From a virus, in IMG/VR virus record IMGVR_UViG_3300008113_000828, positions 1 through 31,494 of that record: a stretch of DNA of 31,494 nt; one strand, written 5' to 3'. Shown in pieces: positions 23,347 through 30,284 of this stretch. Both the position numbers and the translations under genes were made by a program. The notes beneath the pieces were generated by a model that was given only the letters and a program-made list of their open reading frames with translations, was not told where the DNA came from and searched no databases. Positions within the stretch are counted from its first letter, which is position 1; each line of letters opens with the position of its first letter.

Positions 23347-24365
23347 TGGCTGTTATCAGTATTAAAAATAAAACTAAAAGTGGCTCACTGCTAATTGGTA
23401 ATGAAGCGTATATTCCAAATACTTTAATTGCAATAGGAAGTGGTTCTACTGGACAAACTGGTGGAATTATTTCTTATGATAATGGTTCTACTTGGACACA
23501 GTTTAACTTGCCAGTTGCCTCTGGTGCTAACATTCAAGCAAGTGGTGAGTATCTTGGCTATGGTAATGGTCTGTGGGTTTATGCTCCATACCAACAGAAT
23601 AACTTTTACACATCAACTAACGGAACATCTTGGACTTCAAGAACAGCACCTTATACGTCATTTAAATCTACATATGTTTATTACACACCATCTACTGGTA
23701 AATGGGTAGTAGGTACTATGTATGACAGCAATCGTTATGCTTACTCTAGTGACGGTTTAACCTGGTCTGGTTCAACAGTATCTAATGCAAATGTTCAACT
23801 TGCTGGTGGTTATGTTAGTGGTTATTATATGTTTCCACAACACAATGACCCTACTTTAAATTATGTTTCAACATTAGGTGGTTCATCTACTCTTAATAGT
23901 TCTGGTTCGCCATCTCCTTATTTTGGTGCAGCAGGTGTAGGTGCATATAATGGGACTACATTGGTATTTACTGGTAATTATGGTTCAACTAATAATTTTT
24001 GGTACTCTACTAATGGAACATCATTCTCATTAGGAACAATGCCAACAACTGGTTATTGGTTCGGTACTCAGTGTTATGGTTATGAGGTTGGAACCTATGT
24101 TGCTTCTGCTGGAGGAACTGTTGGAGCATCATCAACAAATGGTACAAGTTGGACACAGCGAACACATATTAGCCAAGGAAATACAGAAGGTTTAATTACT
24201 TATGGTAAATCTGTTGGTTTTGCAAAAGTTGTTTACAATGGTGGAGCAACATCAGTATTTGCTACATCACCTGATGGAATTACTTGGACAGCAAAGACAT
24301 CACCAAACATTTATGCGTGGACAATCCAGGCAAATCAAGCAAGAAACTACGCAAGAGGAGCATAA
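23346..24365 (+). CDS. Adhesin 3, repeat (beta-propeller-like) type
   Basis: A 339-residue protein starting at the ATG that overlaps adhesin 2's stop; a longer start at 23316 is rejected. The N-terminal tag AVISIKNKTKSGSLLIGNEA is the same in outline as adhesins 1 and 2. The rest is different: repeated units such as YDNGSTWTQFNLP, TSTNGTSWTSRTAP, SSDGLTWSGST, STNGTSFSLGTMP and SSTNGTSWTQRT, spaced about 40-60 residues. This S-x-[D/N]-G-x-[S/T]-W pattern is that of sialidase/BNR-type beta-propeller blades. Carbohydrate binding is inferred; no catalytic residues can be assigned. Confidence 0.75.
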   Translation: MAVISIKNKTKSGSLLIGNEAYIPNTLIAIGSGSTGQTGGIISYDNGSTWTQFNLPVASGANIQASGEYLGYGNGLWVYAPYQQNNFYTSTNGTSWTSRTAPYTSFKSTYVYYTPSTGKWVVGTMYDSNRYAYSSDGLTWSGSTVSNANVQLAGGYVSGYYMFPQHNDPTLNYVSTLGGSSTLNSSGSPSPYFGAAGVGAYNGTTLVFTGNYGSTNNFWYSTNGTSFSLGTMPTTGYWFGTQCYGYEVGTYVASAGGTVGASSTNGTSWTQRTHISQGNTEGLITYGKSVGFAKVVYNGGATSVFATSPDGITWTAKTSPNIYAWTIQANQARNYARGA

Positions 24366-24368
24366 TAA

Positions 24369-24665
24369 ATGCGATATGAAATAGATGATAACAATACAGT
24401 CAAAATCTATGATGACATCAACTCAGAACCATTCTGGTTACAACCTTGTTACCCTAATGGAGATACATTTGATTCAGTTGAAGAAGCAACTGCTTGGGCA
24501 GAACTTGCTGTAGCGTCCCAACTTGATGAGTCTGCTCCATTCCCACCTAGTGGCAAAGGACAACCTGGTTTACCTAAGCCAACGGCAGAGGAAATTCGTC
24601 AAGCAAAATTAGAACGTACTGGACTTTCTGTAGATGACCTTAAGATTTTATTAGGAATAAATTAA
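24369..24665 (+). CDS. Small fibre-associated hypothetical protein
   Basis: A 98-residue protein three bases after adhesin 3, with AGAGGAGCATAATAA upstream. It has a beta-rich, Trp-containing N-terminal half (EPFWLQPCYPNGDTFDSVEE), then a Pro-rich hinge (PPSGKGQPGLPKPT), then a helical tail (AEEIRQAKLERTGLSVDDLK). The layout resembles small fibre-assembly or tail-tip proteins that follow adhesins in other phages, but no family is identified. Confidence 0.6.
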   Translation: MRYEIDDNNTVKIYDDINSEPFWLQPCYPNGDTFDSVEEATAWAELAVASQLDESAPFPPSGKGQPGLPKPTAEEIRQAKLERTGLSVDDLKILLGIN

Positions 24666-24675
24666 AGGGGCAATT

Positions 24676-25047
24676 ATGGCACACTTTGCACAACTAGATG
24701 AGAACAATGTAGTCACACAGGTAATTGTTGTGGCTAACGAAGAACTACTCCTTGATGGGGTAGAGAACGAGACTAAGGGCATTATGTTTTGCAAGTCTTT
24801 ACTAGGTGAGGATACCCGCTGGGTTCAGACATCTTACAATGGCAACATCCGTAAGAACTATGCTGGTATTGGTTACACCTATGACCCAGTTGCTGACCAC
24901 TTCTTTGCACCTCAGCCATATCCTTCTTGGACTTTGGACACTGATGCTAAGTGGCAGCCTCCTGTACCATTTCCTACTGAGACTGGAAAGTTCTTTACTT
25001 GGGATGAGCCAACCCTATCTTGGGTTGAAGTAGTAGTACCTGAATAA
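24676..25047 (+). CDS. Conserved phage protein of the MAHFAxLDENN type
   Basis: A 123-residue protein opening MAHFAQLDENNVVTQVIVVA. The phrases WVQTSYNGNIRKNYAGIGYT and PYPSWTLDTDAKWQPP recur in numerous marine and freshwater phages, where I recall them near tail genes. It is Trp/Tyr-rich with beta segments ending in FTWDEPTLSWVE. The function is undefined; association with tail fibres is likely by position. AAAGGGGCAATT precedes the ATG. Confidence 0.72.
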   Translation: MAHFAQLDENNVVTQVIVVANEELLLDGVENETKGIMFCKSLLGEDTRWVQTSYNGNIRKNYAGIGYTYDPVADHFFAPQPYPSWTLDTDAKWQPPVPFPTETGKFFTWDEPTLSWVEVVVPE

Positions 25048-25078
25048 TTTAATTTAACTTTCAACTAAAGGAGATACG

Positions 25079-27082
25079 GTGGCAGGCAGAGATATTACCG
25101 ATGGCCGCGATACGCGGTCTATTGCAGTAGATGTTGGTGTTGTATCTAGTACAGCAGTCTGGCAGAACACAGACATTGCCTATGATATAGCCATCTCTGG
25201 ATTGCCATTTATCTACGCAATTAGTGATGCTCGTCCGTACATCCGTCAAACTGCTCCGTTTAAAAAGGACCAGTTTGATAATCAGAATGAGCCAGGAGAG
25301 CAGTCGCTTACTGGCTGGTGGATTCGTAGCCAATCTTCTTTTCATGGTGGAGATGGGATTAACTTCTTTGACCCAACTTCTAATGATGAGTTTGGGCATT
25401 ACCGATTTGCAGATAGCAAAGGTGTTAATATCTGGACTAAAGGACAGGTAACACTACTAAAGAACTGCACTTCGACTCACATAACTACTGGCGCAATAGC
25501 ATCTAATGGCGTAGTTCAACAGCATTTACGTTCTATTAAATGGAATACAACTAAGGGTGTATTACTGCTTGATGAGTATGATGTAGATAAAATTGCTGCT
25601 GATGGCACAGTAACTCACTTTGTTGATTACAATGCAGGTGCTGGTGTTTATCCTGTCTATGCTGTTTGTGATGATGGTAAGAACGCATATTGGGTAACCA
25701 ATGCTACTGCTGGTGGTACTACCAAGTTAACTGTTTATGGCAAACCATTGACTGGTTCTTCCGCTAGTACTGCAGATGAGTTTAAAATATTTGATAATAG
25801 CCAAATTATTACCAATGCTGTTATTGAATATGTAAAGCAGCGTCTCGTTATTTGTGCAGATAATAAAGTGTATGAGTGCGCTACTAGTGCATCTTCTACA
25901 CCTACATTGCTATACACACACCCATCTTCTACTCATACTTATACATCCATAACAGCATCTGGTTCAGCCATCTACCTTGCAGGATACAACGGTATCCAGT
26001 CTGTTATTGAGAAGTTTACTCTTTCAACTACTGGCACAATGCCAACATTAACATCATCTATTGTTTCGGCAGAAATGCCGACAGGCGAAGTTATCCACAA
26101 GATTTTCTACTATCTTGGATACATGATGATTGGTACTAACAAGGGTGTTCGTGCTGCTGTAGTTAATGACCAAGACGGGTCTATTAACTATGGTCCATTA
26201 ATCTTTGAATCAACCCAACCTGTCTATGACTTTGCTGCACGGGATAAGTTTGTTTGGTGTGCAGCATCTGTGGCTGGAGAGCCTGGGTTAATCCGTATTG
26301 ACTTGTCTACTGAGATAGAGACACTACGTTTTGCCTATGCTAATGATGTCTATGCTGATGGTGTCACTGGTTACAAGACTACTGCCTGTGCATTTATTGG
26401 CAATGATGACCCAGCAGTTGCAGATAGAATTACATTCTGCACAGCCAATAACGGAACATCAGATGGCACAGTCTACATAGAAGATGCAGCCACACTACGG
26501 GCATCAGGTTACATAACAACAGGTAACATCAGATACTCAACACTTGAGCCAAAAAACTTTAAGCGTCTTCTTGGGCGCGGTGACTTTACATACGGCTCAA
26601 TGACTTTGGAAACAGTAGATAGAGATGGCACAGAGTATGACCACATCTCATACGATTCTACTATTAACCCAATTGAAGTAACTACTTCTCAACCTGCTGA
26701 GGCACAGGAGTATGTTTCCTACAAGTTTATTCTTTACCGTGACGGCACAACATCTAGTCTTGGACCTACATTCAAGGGCTATCAAGTTAAAGCAACCATT
26801 GCTACACCACGGCAGAGGCTTATTAAGTTTCCTGTATTTTGTTTTGATATTGAATCAGACAAGTACAACGTACTTAAAGGCTATGAAGGAAAAGCATTTG
26901 AGCGTATTCAAGAACTAGAAGAAGCAGAACAAAGCGGAGATATTGTTACATGGCAAGATTTAACTACAGGAGAATCACGTCAAGTACAGATTGAACAGGT
27001 ATCATTCACACGCATGACACCACCAGACCGTAGGTTTGATGGATTTGGTGGAGTCATTGACATCATTGTTAGGACAGTATAA
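25079..27082 (+). CDS. Large beta-rich tail protein (candidate nozzle or minor tail protein)
   Basis: A 667-residue protein from GTG 25079, with AAAGGAGATAC upstream. Residues about 100-460 form repeated beta units (VKQRLVICADNKVYECATSA, GVRAAVVNDQDGSINYGPLI, DKFVWCAASVAGEPGLIRID) that suggest a propeller-like fold. The C-terminus has RMTPPDRRFDGFGGVIDIIV, which I recall from minor tail proteins of actinophages. No tape measure or tail-tube gene accompanies it, so a nozzle below the adaptor of a short tail is one reading; a minor protein of an otherwise unseen long tail is the other. It is coupled to the holin-like gene by TAATG. Confidence 0.6.
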   Translation: MAGRDITDGRDTRSIAVDVGVVSSTAVWQNTDIAYDIAISGLPFIYAISDARPYIRQTAPFKKDQFDNQNEPGEQSLTGWWIRSQSSFHGGDGINFFDPTSNDEFGHYRFADSKGVNIWTKGQVTLLKNCTSTHITTGAIASNGVVQQHLRSIKWNTTKGVLLLDEYDVDKIAADGTVTHFVDYNAGAGVYPVYAVCDDGKNAYWVTNATAGGTTKLTVYGKPLTGSSASTADEFKIFDNSQIITNAVIEYVKQRLVICADNKVYECATSASSTPTLLYTHPSSTHTYTSITASGSAIYLAGYNGIQSVIEKFTLSTTGTMPTLTSSIVSAEMPTGEVIHKIFYYLGYMMIGTNKGVRAAVVNDQDGSINYGPLIFESTQPVYDFAARDKFVWCAASVAGEPGLIRIDLSTEIETLRFAYANDVYADGVTGYKTTACAFIGNDDPAVADRITFCTANNGTSDGTVYIEDAATLRASGYITTGNIRYSTLEPKNFKRLLGRGDFTYGSMTLETVDRDGTEYDHISYDSTINPIEVTTSQPAEAQEYVSYKFILYRDGTTSSLGPTFKGYQVKATIATPRQRLIKFPVFCFDIESDKYNVLKGYEGKAFERIQELEEAEQSGDIVTWQDLTTGESRQVQIEQVSFTRMTPPDRRFDGFGGVIDIIVRTV

Positions 27083-27294
27083 TGAACACACCCCAATGGG
27101 CAGGCTTAATTGTATCTATTATTGCAATTGTATCTGCATTTGCAGGTGCTGTTAGATGGTTGGTTAAGCACTATTTGTATGAACTAAAGCCTAACTCTGG
27201 TTCAAGTCTAAAAGATTCTGTTATTCGTTTAGAAGAAAAAGTAGAAATCCTGTATCAGATGATGCTACAGAGGGGAAGAGATGAACAACGATGA
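27082..27294 (+). CDS. Holin-like single-span membrane protein
   Basis: A 70-residue protein with one clear N-terminal membrane segment (WAGLIVSIIAIVSAFAGAV, about residues 6-27) followed by basic residues and a short coiled coil (LKDSVIRLEEKVEILYQMML). The start overlaps the tail protein's stop and the stop overlaps the endolysin start (ATGA). Position and topology fit a holin or antiholin that times lysis. The family is not identified. Confidence 0.7.
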   Translation: MNTPQWAGLIVSIIAIVSAFAGAVRWLVKHYLYELKPNSGSSLKDSVIRLEEKVEILYQMMLQRGRDEQR

Positions 27295-27791
27295 AGCCTG
27301 TTGCCAAGAAAGCCACACCTGCCGCTATTGCTGTCCTGCGTCAAGCCACAGCGATTTCACCATTGCGTATGAAAGCCAGCGATGGACTTCTGCCGTCGAA
27401 CGCTCATCTGAAACAGAGTCCAACCAGCGACCATAATACTGGACTTGCTGTTGACCTGACGCACGACCCTAAGAATGGAATTGATTGTGCTGACATTTTT
27501 GAAAAACTTAAAGAAGATAAGCGTGTTAAGTATCTTATCTTTAAGGGCAAGATATGGTCTAAAGAAAAGGCTAAGCAAGGAAACAGACAATACAGTGGGA
27601 GTAATCCTCATAATAAGCATCTACATATTTCTATTAATGCCGCTTGTTCTGCAGATACTTCTCCGTGGTTCTGGTGGTTAAACCAACCAAAGATTGTTAG
27701 TCAGGTAGTAGCAAAGGTGCTACCAGTACCTGCGAAGAAAGCATATAAGACTGAAGTTTGTACCTGCTGCAAAGTGCACGGGACAAAGTAA
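27291..27791 (+). CDS. Endolysin, M15-type zinc peptidase
   Basis: A 166-residue cell-wall peptidase. SDHNTGLAVDL gives His48 and Asp55, and NPHNKHLHISI gives His110 and His112: the H-x6-D and H-x-H zinc set of D-Ala-D-Ala carboxypeptidase and L-Ala-D-Glu peptidase relatives (M15 or hedgehog-type fold). It would cut peptidoglycan cross-link peptides. There is no signal peptide, so release needs the holin. The C-terminus EVCTCCKVHGTK carries three Cys and a His, perhaps a small metal site or surface anchor. Holin-like genes lie on both sides. Confidence 0.85.
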   Translation: MKPVAKKATPAAIAVLRQATAISPLRMKASDGLLPSNAHLKQSPTSDHNTGLAVDLTHDPKNGIDCADIFEKLKEDKRVKYLIFKGKIWSKEKAKQGNRQYSGSNPHNKHLHISINAACSADTSPWFWWLNQPKIVSQVVAKVLPVPAKKAYKTEVCTCCKVHGTK

Positions 27792-27809
27792 TCCTATAGG
27801 AGGAATACA

Positions 27810-27995
27810 ATGGAACAATTCAAGCAAGTTGCACTCACATGGTTCCGTGCTGCTGCTGCTGCAGCGGTTGCACTCTACCTTGCAGGTGAGACAGACCTTA
27901 AGACTCTAGGCATGGCTGCTATTGCTGGTGCTGCTGGTCCAGTCCTAAAGTGGCTAGACCCATCTGCTGCAGAGTTTGGACGCGGCTCTAAGTAA
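27810..27995 (+). CDS. Second holin-like small membrane protein
   Basis: A 61-residue protein with a strong ribosome site (TAGGAGGAATACA). Two Ala-rich hydrophobic stretches (FRAAAAAAVALYLAG and LGMAAIAGAAGPVLKWL) are separated by a short polar turn, giving a probable helical hairpin. The end AAEFGRGSK is typical of holin-like proteins in actinophages as I recall. It is the last rightward gene before the terminator. With the holin-like protein at 27082 it could form a holin/antiholin pair. Confidence 0.7.
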   Translation: MEQFKQVALTWFRAAAAAAVALYLAGETDLKTLGMAAIAGAAGPVLKWLDPSAAEFGRGSK

Positions 27996-28005
27996 CCTTA
28001 TTTAA

Positions 28006-28021
28006 GGGGCCTAGCAGCCCC
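28006..28021 (+). other. Small GC hairpin after the lysis cassette
   Basis: GGGGC (28006-28010) pairs with GCCCC (28017-28021) around CTAGCA. No T-run follows. It may assist the larger terminator 14 bases on, protecting the transcript's 3' end. Confidence 0.4.
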
Positions 28022-28034
28022 ATAGACACAAGAA

Positions 28035-28075
28035 ACCCCCAGAACTGGTATCTCTACCAGCGCTGGGGGTCTTTT
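28035..28075. terminator. Bidirectional intrinsic terminator between converging transcription units
   Basis: ACCCCCAG (28035-28042) pairs with CTGGGGGT (28063-28070). Inside, after a small AA/CG internal loop, CTGGTA (28045-28050) pairs with TACCAG (28055-28060) around TCTC. CTTTT (28071-28075) follows on the plus strand. On the minus strand the stem is followed by TTTCTTG. It sits between the last rightward gene and the last leftward gene, whose stop begins two bases away. Confidence 0.9.
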
Positions 28076-28076
28076 G

Positions 28077-28457
28077 TCATTTACGCATGTAGTTAAGTAT
28101 ATCTTCAACCTTAATAAGGTAGCCCTTACTAGGGTTCGGAGGTATGTTGCAGGTAATGGCTCTTCCCCTTGCCGTTACTACTTGCTTTAGTACCTCCGTT
28201 GGTACTAACAGGGTTGCCCCCTCCAGAACAAAGGCCCAATACTGAGCCTTCGTGCTGGACAATCCTGATAAATACCAATTCTCGTTGTTGTGTGACCAGC
28301 ATACTGTCTCGATATATAAGTTGCCAGTCTCTTTCCATTTTAAATCTGTCTTTACTTCTACTGTAGTACCACCTGTTAACAGTTGTTCTACTAATCCTTC
28401 ACCTTCTTGACCTACCTTTAGGTCTAAGTCAAAGTCAGATAACTTTGCTGTACTCAT
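28077..28457 (-). CDS. PD-(D/E)XK-type nuclease-like protein
   Basis: A 126-residue protein. FDLDLKVGQEGEGLVEQLL supplies an early acidic helix; TVEVKTD gives the E-x-K core (E34, K36). GNLYIE and LSSTKAQYWAFVL follow, as in small phage-encoded PD-(D/E)XK proteins. A metal-dependent DNA nuclease is expected: recombination exonuclease, host-DNA degradation or Holliday-junction cleavage. It starts ATG after GGGAGATAC, overlaps the WhiB gene by 23 bases and ends against the terminator. Specificity cannot be read from sequence. Confidence 0.7.
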   Translation of the reverse strand: MSTAKLSDFDLDLKVGQEGEGLVEQLLTGGTTVEVKTDLKWKETGNLYIETVCWSHNNENWYLSGLSSTKAQYWAFVLEGATLLVPTEVLKQVVTARGRAITCNIPPNPSKGYLIKVEDILNYMRK

Positions 28458-28725
28458 GTATCTCCCATGCTAGACCGACTGGTGTAGGAATAATATTTAG
28501 TTTCTTTCTTAACTGACTTCTGTGTCTAGGTGTAGTGCCTGCCCAGTATCCTTGCACTGAATTATGTAGCGCATAATCAAAACACTGCTGCTTTACTGGA
28601 CATCCAGAGCAAATCTTTTTAAGTAGATTTGCTTCTCTATAACCTGGCTCGCTATCTTCGCAGAACCACATCTCTGTATTAGTTCCTAAGCAGGCTGGTG
28701 TATCTGTCCATTCTGGGTAACTCAC
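28435..28725 (-). CDS. whiB: WhiB-family iron-sulfur transcription regulator
   Basis: A 96-residue protein with the four cluster-binding cysteines of WhiB proteins: C12, then C39-x2-C42-x5-C48 in ICSGCPVKQQCFDYAL. The turn motif usually GVWGG appears as GYWAGTT, followed by a basic tail (PRHRSQLRKKL) that binds DNA. C22 is extra. WhiB proteins are essentially restricted to Actinobacteria and their phages, so this is the best host marker here. Known family members bind the principal sigma factor's region 4. It starts GTG with AGGAGG seven bases upstream, right after the FmdB-type gene. Confidence 0.93.
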   Translation of the reverse strand: MSYPEWTDTPACLGTNTEMWFCEDSEPGYREANLLKKICSGCPVKQQCFDYALHNSVQGYWAGTTPRHRSQLRKKLNIIPTPVGLAWEIHEYSKVI

Positions 28726-28887
28726 TTATCCTCCTGTTGAGTAGAAACCTGTGCCGTTGAACTTGATGGCTGGTGCTGACCATATACGCTGCATAGTTTC
28801 ACCGCAAGTACCACATGCTGGCGGAATATTCTCGTTAGTTTCCTGCACTTCTGTGCAAGCATTGCATTTAAAATCATATAGTGGCAT
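28726..28887 (-). CDS. FmdB-type zinc-ribbon small protein (53 residues)
   Basis: This short gene fills what would otherwise look like a gap. The ATG at 28887 overlaps the upstream stop (TAATG) and the TAA is at 28728-28726. The product opens MPLYDFKCNACTEVQE and has two pairs of cysteines, C8-x2-C11 and C25-x2-C28, then a short TMQRIWSAPAIKFNG tail. PLYDFKC plus CxxC, CxxC and a tail ending FNGTGFYSTGG matches the FmdB regulatory zinc-ribbon pattern. The molecular role is unclear even in bacteria. WhiB follows directly. Confidence 0.85.
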   Translation of the reverse strand: MPLYDFKCNACTEVQETNENIPPACGTCGETMQRIWSAPAIKFNGTGFYSTGG

Positions 28888-29132
28888 TAGATAATCCCCT
28901 CGTTTTGTGGGTAAGGGAGTGTGACCATTGAGCCACAGTTAACGCACTCTCCATCAAGGAAATAAAAGCATAGTTCACCTTGGTCAAATGCAACAAGCGC
29001 ATGAAATACATCCCCTCCACATACGCAAACATCTCCAATAGGTTCTCCTCGCAAGTCCATAGCGTGCGAGTAATCCGTTGGGTGTAGTAACTCTCGGATT
29101 TCTTTGACATTATCATTCTCCTGATTCGTCAT
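28887..29132 (-). CDS. Cys-rich hypothetical protein
   Basis: An 81-residue protein. GDVCVCGGDVFHALVAF and FLDGECVNCGSM contain two CxC/CxxC pairs separated by about 25 residues, which suggests a zinc ribbon or rubredoxin-like knuckle. It begins at ATG 29132 (GTG 29135 is one codon earlier), overlapping the sigma-like gene, and is coupled to the FmdB-type gene by TAATG. No function is known. It forms a trio of metal-binding proteins with FmdB and WhiB. Confidence 0.7.
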   Translation of the reverse strand: MTNQENDNVKEIRELLHPTDYSHAMDLRGEPIGDVCVCGGDVFHALVAFDQGELCFYFLDGECVNCGSMVTLPYPQNEGII

Positions 29133-29694
29133 CACTGATAGCCCGCTGTACTTTCATGCGGGCACCATCAGGTGTTGTCTTTAGTTCTTCACCCAACTTA
29201 CTCCACTCGCAAGATTCTGTACTAAAACGAGTCTTAAGAATAAATTGTTTTGCCTCTGACAATCTGTAGTAGGCTGATGCTATATCTGACCTGAGCACTA
29301 GCCAGTTGTTGGTGTCTGTGCTTTCACCCTTACTGAACTTAAAGTTTAGGTCTTTAATCTTAGATGGGATTTCATAGGACTCTGCAATGATTGATGGCAG
29401 GAATGCCTCAATAACTGAAGCGTCATAGTAGTAAAGGTCAAGCAACTCATAGCCAACCGTCCGTGCCTTTTCGCGTTCACAATAAGTAATTGCTTTATTA
29501 CGAAGAGACTTGGCTATGAGTTTGTCTTTGTCTTTTTGTGGCAGGGCTGACCATTCTTTGTATTTAACTGGATGGGTAACAAACCATATCCACAATACTT
29601 GTTGGATATCTTGCTGGTCTGTCATAGGGTATTTGCGTTGGTATTCGGCAGCAATTGCCACAACCATCTGCTCATACTCATCTAGGTAGTCCAC
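29113..29694 (-). CDS. Sigma-70-like / DNA-binding regulator (weak similarity)
   Basis: A 193-residue protein with two helical halves. Residues about 25-110 (DQQDIQQVLWIWF, then AKSLRNKAITYCEREKARTV) are reminiscent of sigma region 2. Residues about 140-188 (RLSEAKQFILKTRFS, then WSKLGEELKTTPDGARMKVQ) look like a region 4 helix-turn-helix. An ECF-type or phage sigma would redirect host RNA polymerase. The region 2 match is poor, so it may be a divergent sigma or a simpler regulator. GTG start after GAGGG. WhiB, a sigma partner in actinobacteria, is encoded three genes downstream. Confidence 0.6.
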   Translation of the reverse strand: MDYLDEYEQMVVAIAAEYQRKYPMTDQQDIQQVLWIWFVTHPVKYKEWSALPQKDKDKLIAKSLRNKAITYCEREKARTVGYELLDLYYYDASVIEAFLPSIIAESYEIPSKIKDLNFKFSKGESTDTNNWLVLRSDIASAYYRLSEAKQFILKTRFSTESCEWSKLGEELKTTPDGARMKVQRAISDDESGE

Positions 29695-29695
29695 G

Positions 29696-29986
29696 TTAGC
29701 CCTCTGTTACGCCTTCCCATTGTCGCCTTTGCACCAATAGTCCGATTATTGCATAGTTTGCTAGGTCCATAAAGGTATCTTCAATACTTTCATAGTTGGG
29801 CGTGTCTTGTTTTTTGTAGTAAAGATTTTCTAATCGTGCCATCTTGTCGTGCATTCGCACAAGCAGCCCGTTCATTGCACCGCCTGGAGCATTGGCTATG
29901 TTAAATGGGCCGTAGTCTTGATGCTTGCGTATCATAATAATACGTAACTCATTAAGAATATCTTCAAAGTTATTCAGGTCTTTCAT
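29696..29986 (-). CDS. Nucleotide-modification-associated domain 1 (DUF1599-like) protein
   Basis: A 96-residue helical protein. MIRKHQDYGPFNIANAPGGA, NGLLVRMHDKMARLENLYY and YESIEDTFMDLANYAIIGLL match the Nmad1/DUF1599 pattern, with K/H/D residues before a metal-binding E/D pair resembling MazG-like all-alpha nucleotide hydrolases. It may process nucleotides during phage DNA synthesis or base modification. ATG 29986 follows AAGGAGATACTCA, a better start than TTG at 30013. It overlaps the upstream gene by 17 bases. Confidence 0.8.
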   Translation of the reverse strand: MKDLNNFEDILNELRIIMIRKHQDYGPFNIANAPGGAMNGLLVRMHDKMARLENLYYKKQDTPNYESIEDTFMDLANYAIIGLLVQRRQWEGVTEG

Positions 29987-30284
29987 TGAGTATCTCCTTA
30001 GCCTGTTGCTCAAAATCTATCATTGCTTCTTGGACCAATACTTCTTCTACTATCTTTTCTCCATGCCCCTCATGGGCTGAGACAAGCACTGCTGCCAGCA
30101 TGGTTAGCATCTGGTTGGCTTTATCTTTATCTATTTTATTCATAACCCAAACATCACGCAGGGCATTGAGAATATCTAGCCCCTGCTTCTCAGAGATTGG
30201 TATTCCCATGTATCTAGGATTGTCTTTGATAAAGTCCCAGATATCCTCTCCGTTATTCAGAAAGACATTTTCGGATTCGTTCAT
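29970..30284 (-). CDS. Hypothetical helical protein
   Basis: A 104-residue acidic, helical protein (EDIWDFIKDNPRYMGIP, then GLDILNALRDVWVMNKIDKD). It overlaps the TOPRIM gene's stop by 32 bases and the Nmad1 gene's start by 17. The ATG has an AGGAG sequence about 12 bases upstream. Nothing identifies a function; its place between primase and nucleotide-related genes suggests a DNA-metabolism role. Confidence 0.65.
   Translation of the reverse strand: MNESENVFLNNGEDIWDFIKDNPRYMGIPISEKQGLDILNALRDVWVMNKIDKDKANQMLTMLAAVLVSAHEGHGEKIVEEVLVQEAMIDFEQQAKEILNERPE

Noticed and set aside
27475-27681. Alternative frame over the endolysin
   Set aside because: It shadows the M15 peptidase frame, which carries all zinc-ligand motifs; this one has no domain or ribosome site.
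28077-28457. Restriction-modification or defence system from the PD-(D/E)XK gene
   Set aside because: No methyltransferase or other partner lies nearby; the protein is small and sits in a replication and regulation operon.
28874-29116. 80-residue minus-strand frame overlapping the Cys-rich gene
   Set aside because: The other frame (28887-29132) has the CxC/CxxC motifs and coupled start and stop; this one has neither.
29987-30013. TTG start for the Nmad1-like gene
   Set aside because: ATG 29986 has AAGGAGA at good spacing; the TTG has no such site.
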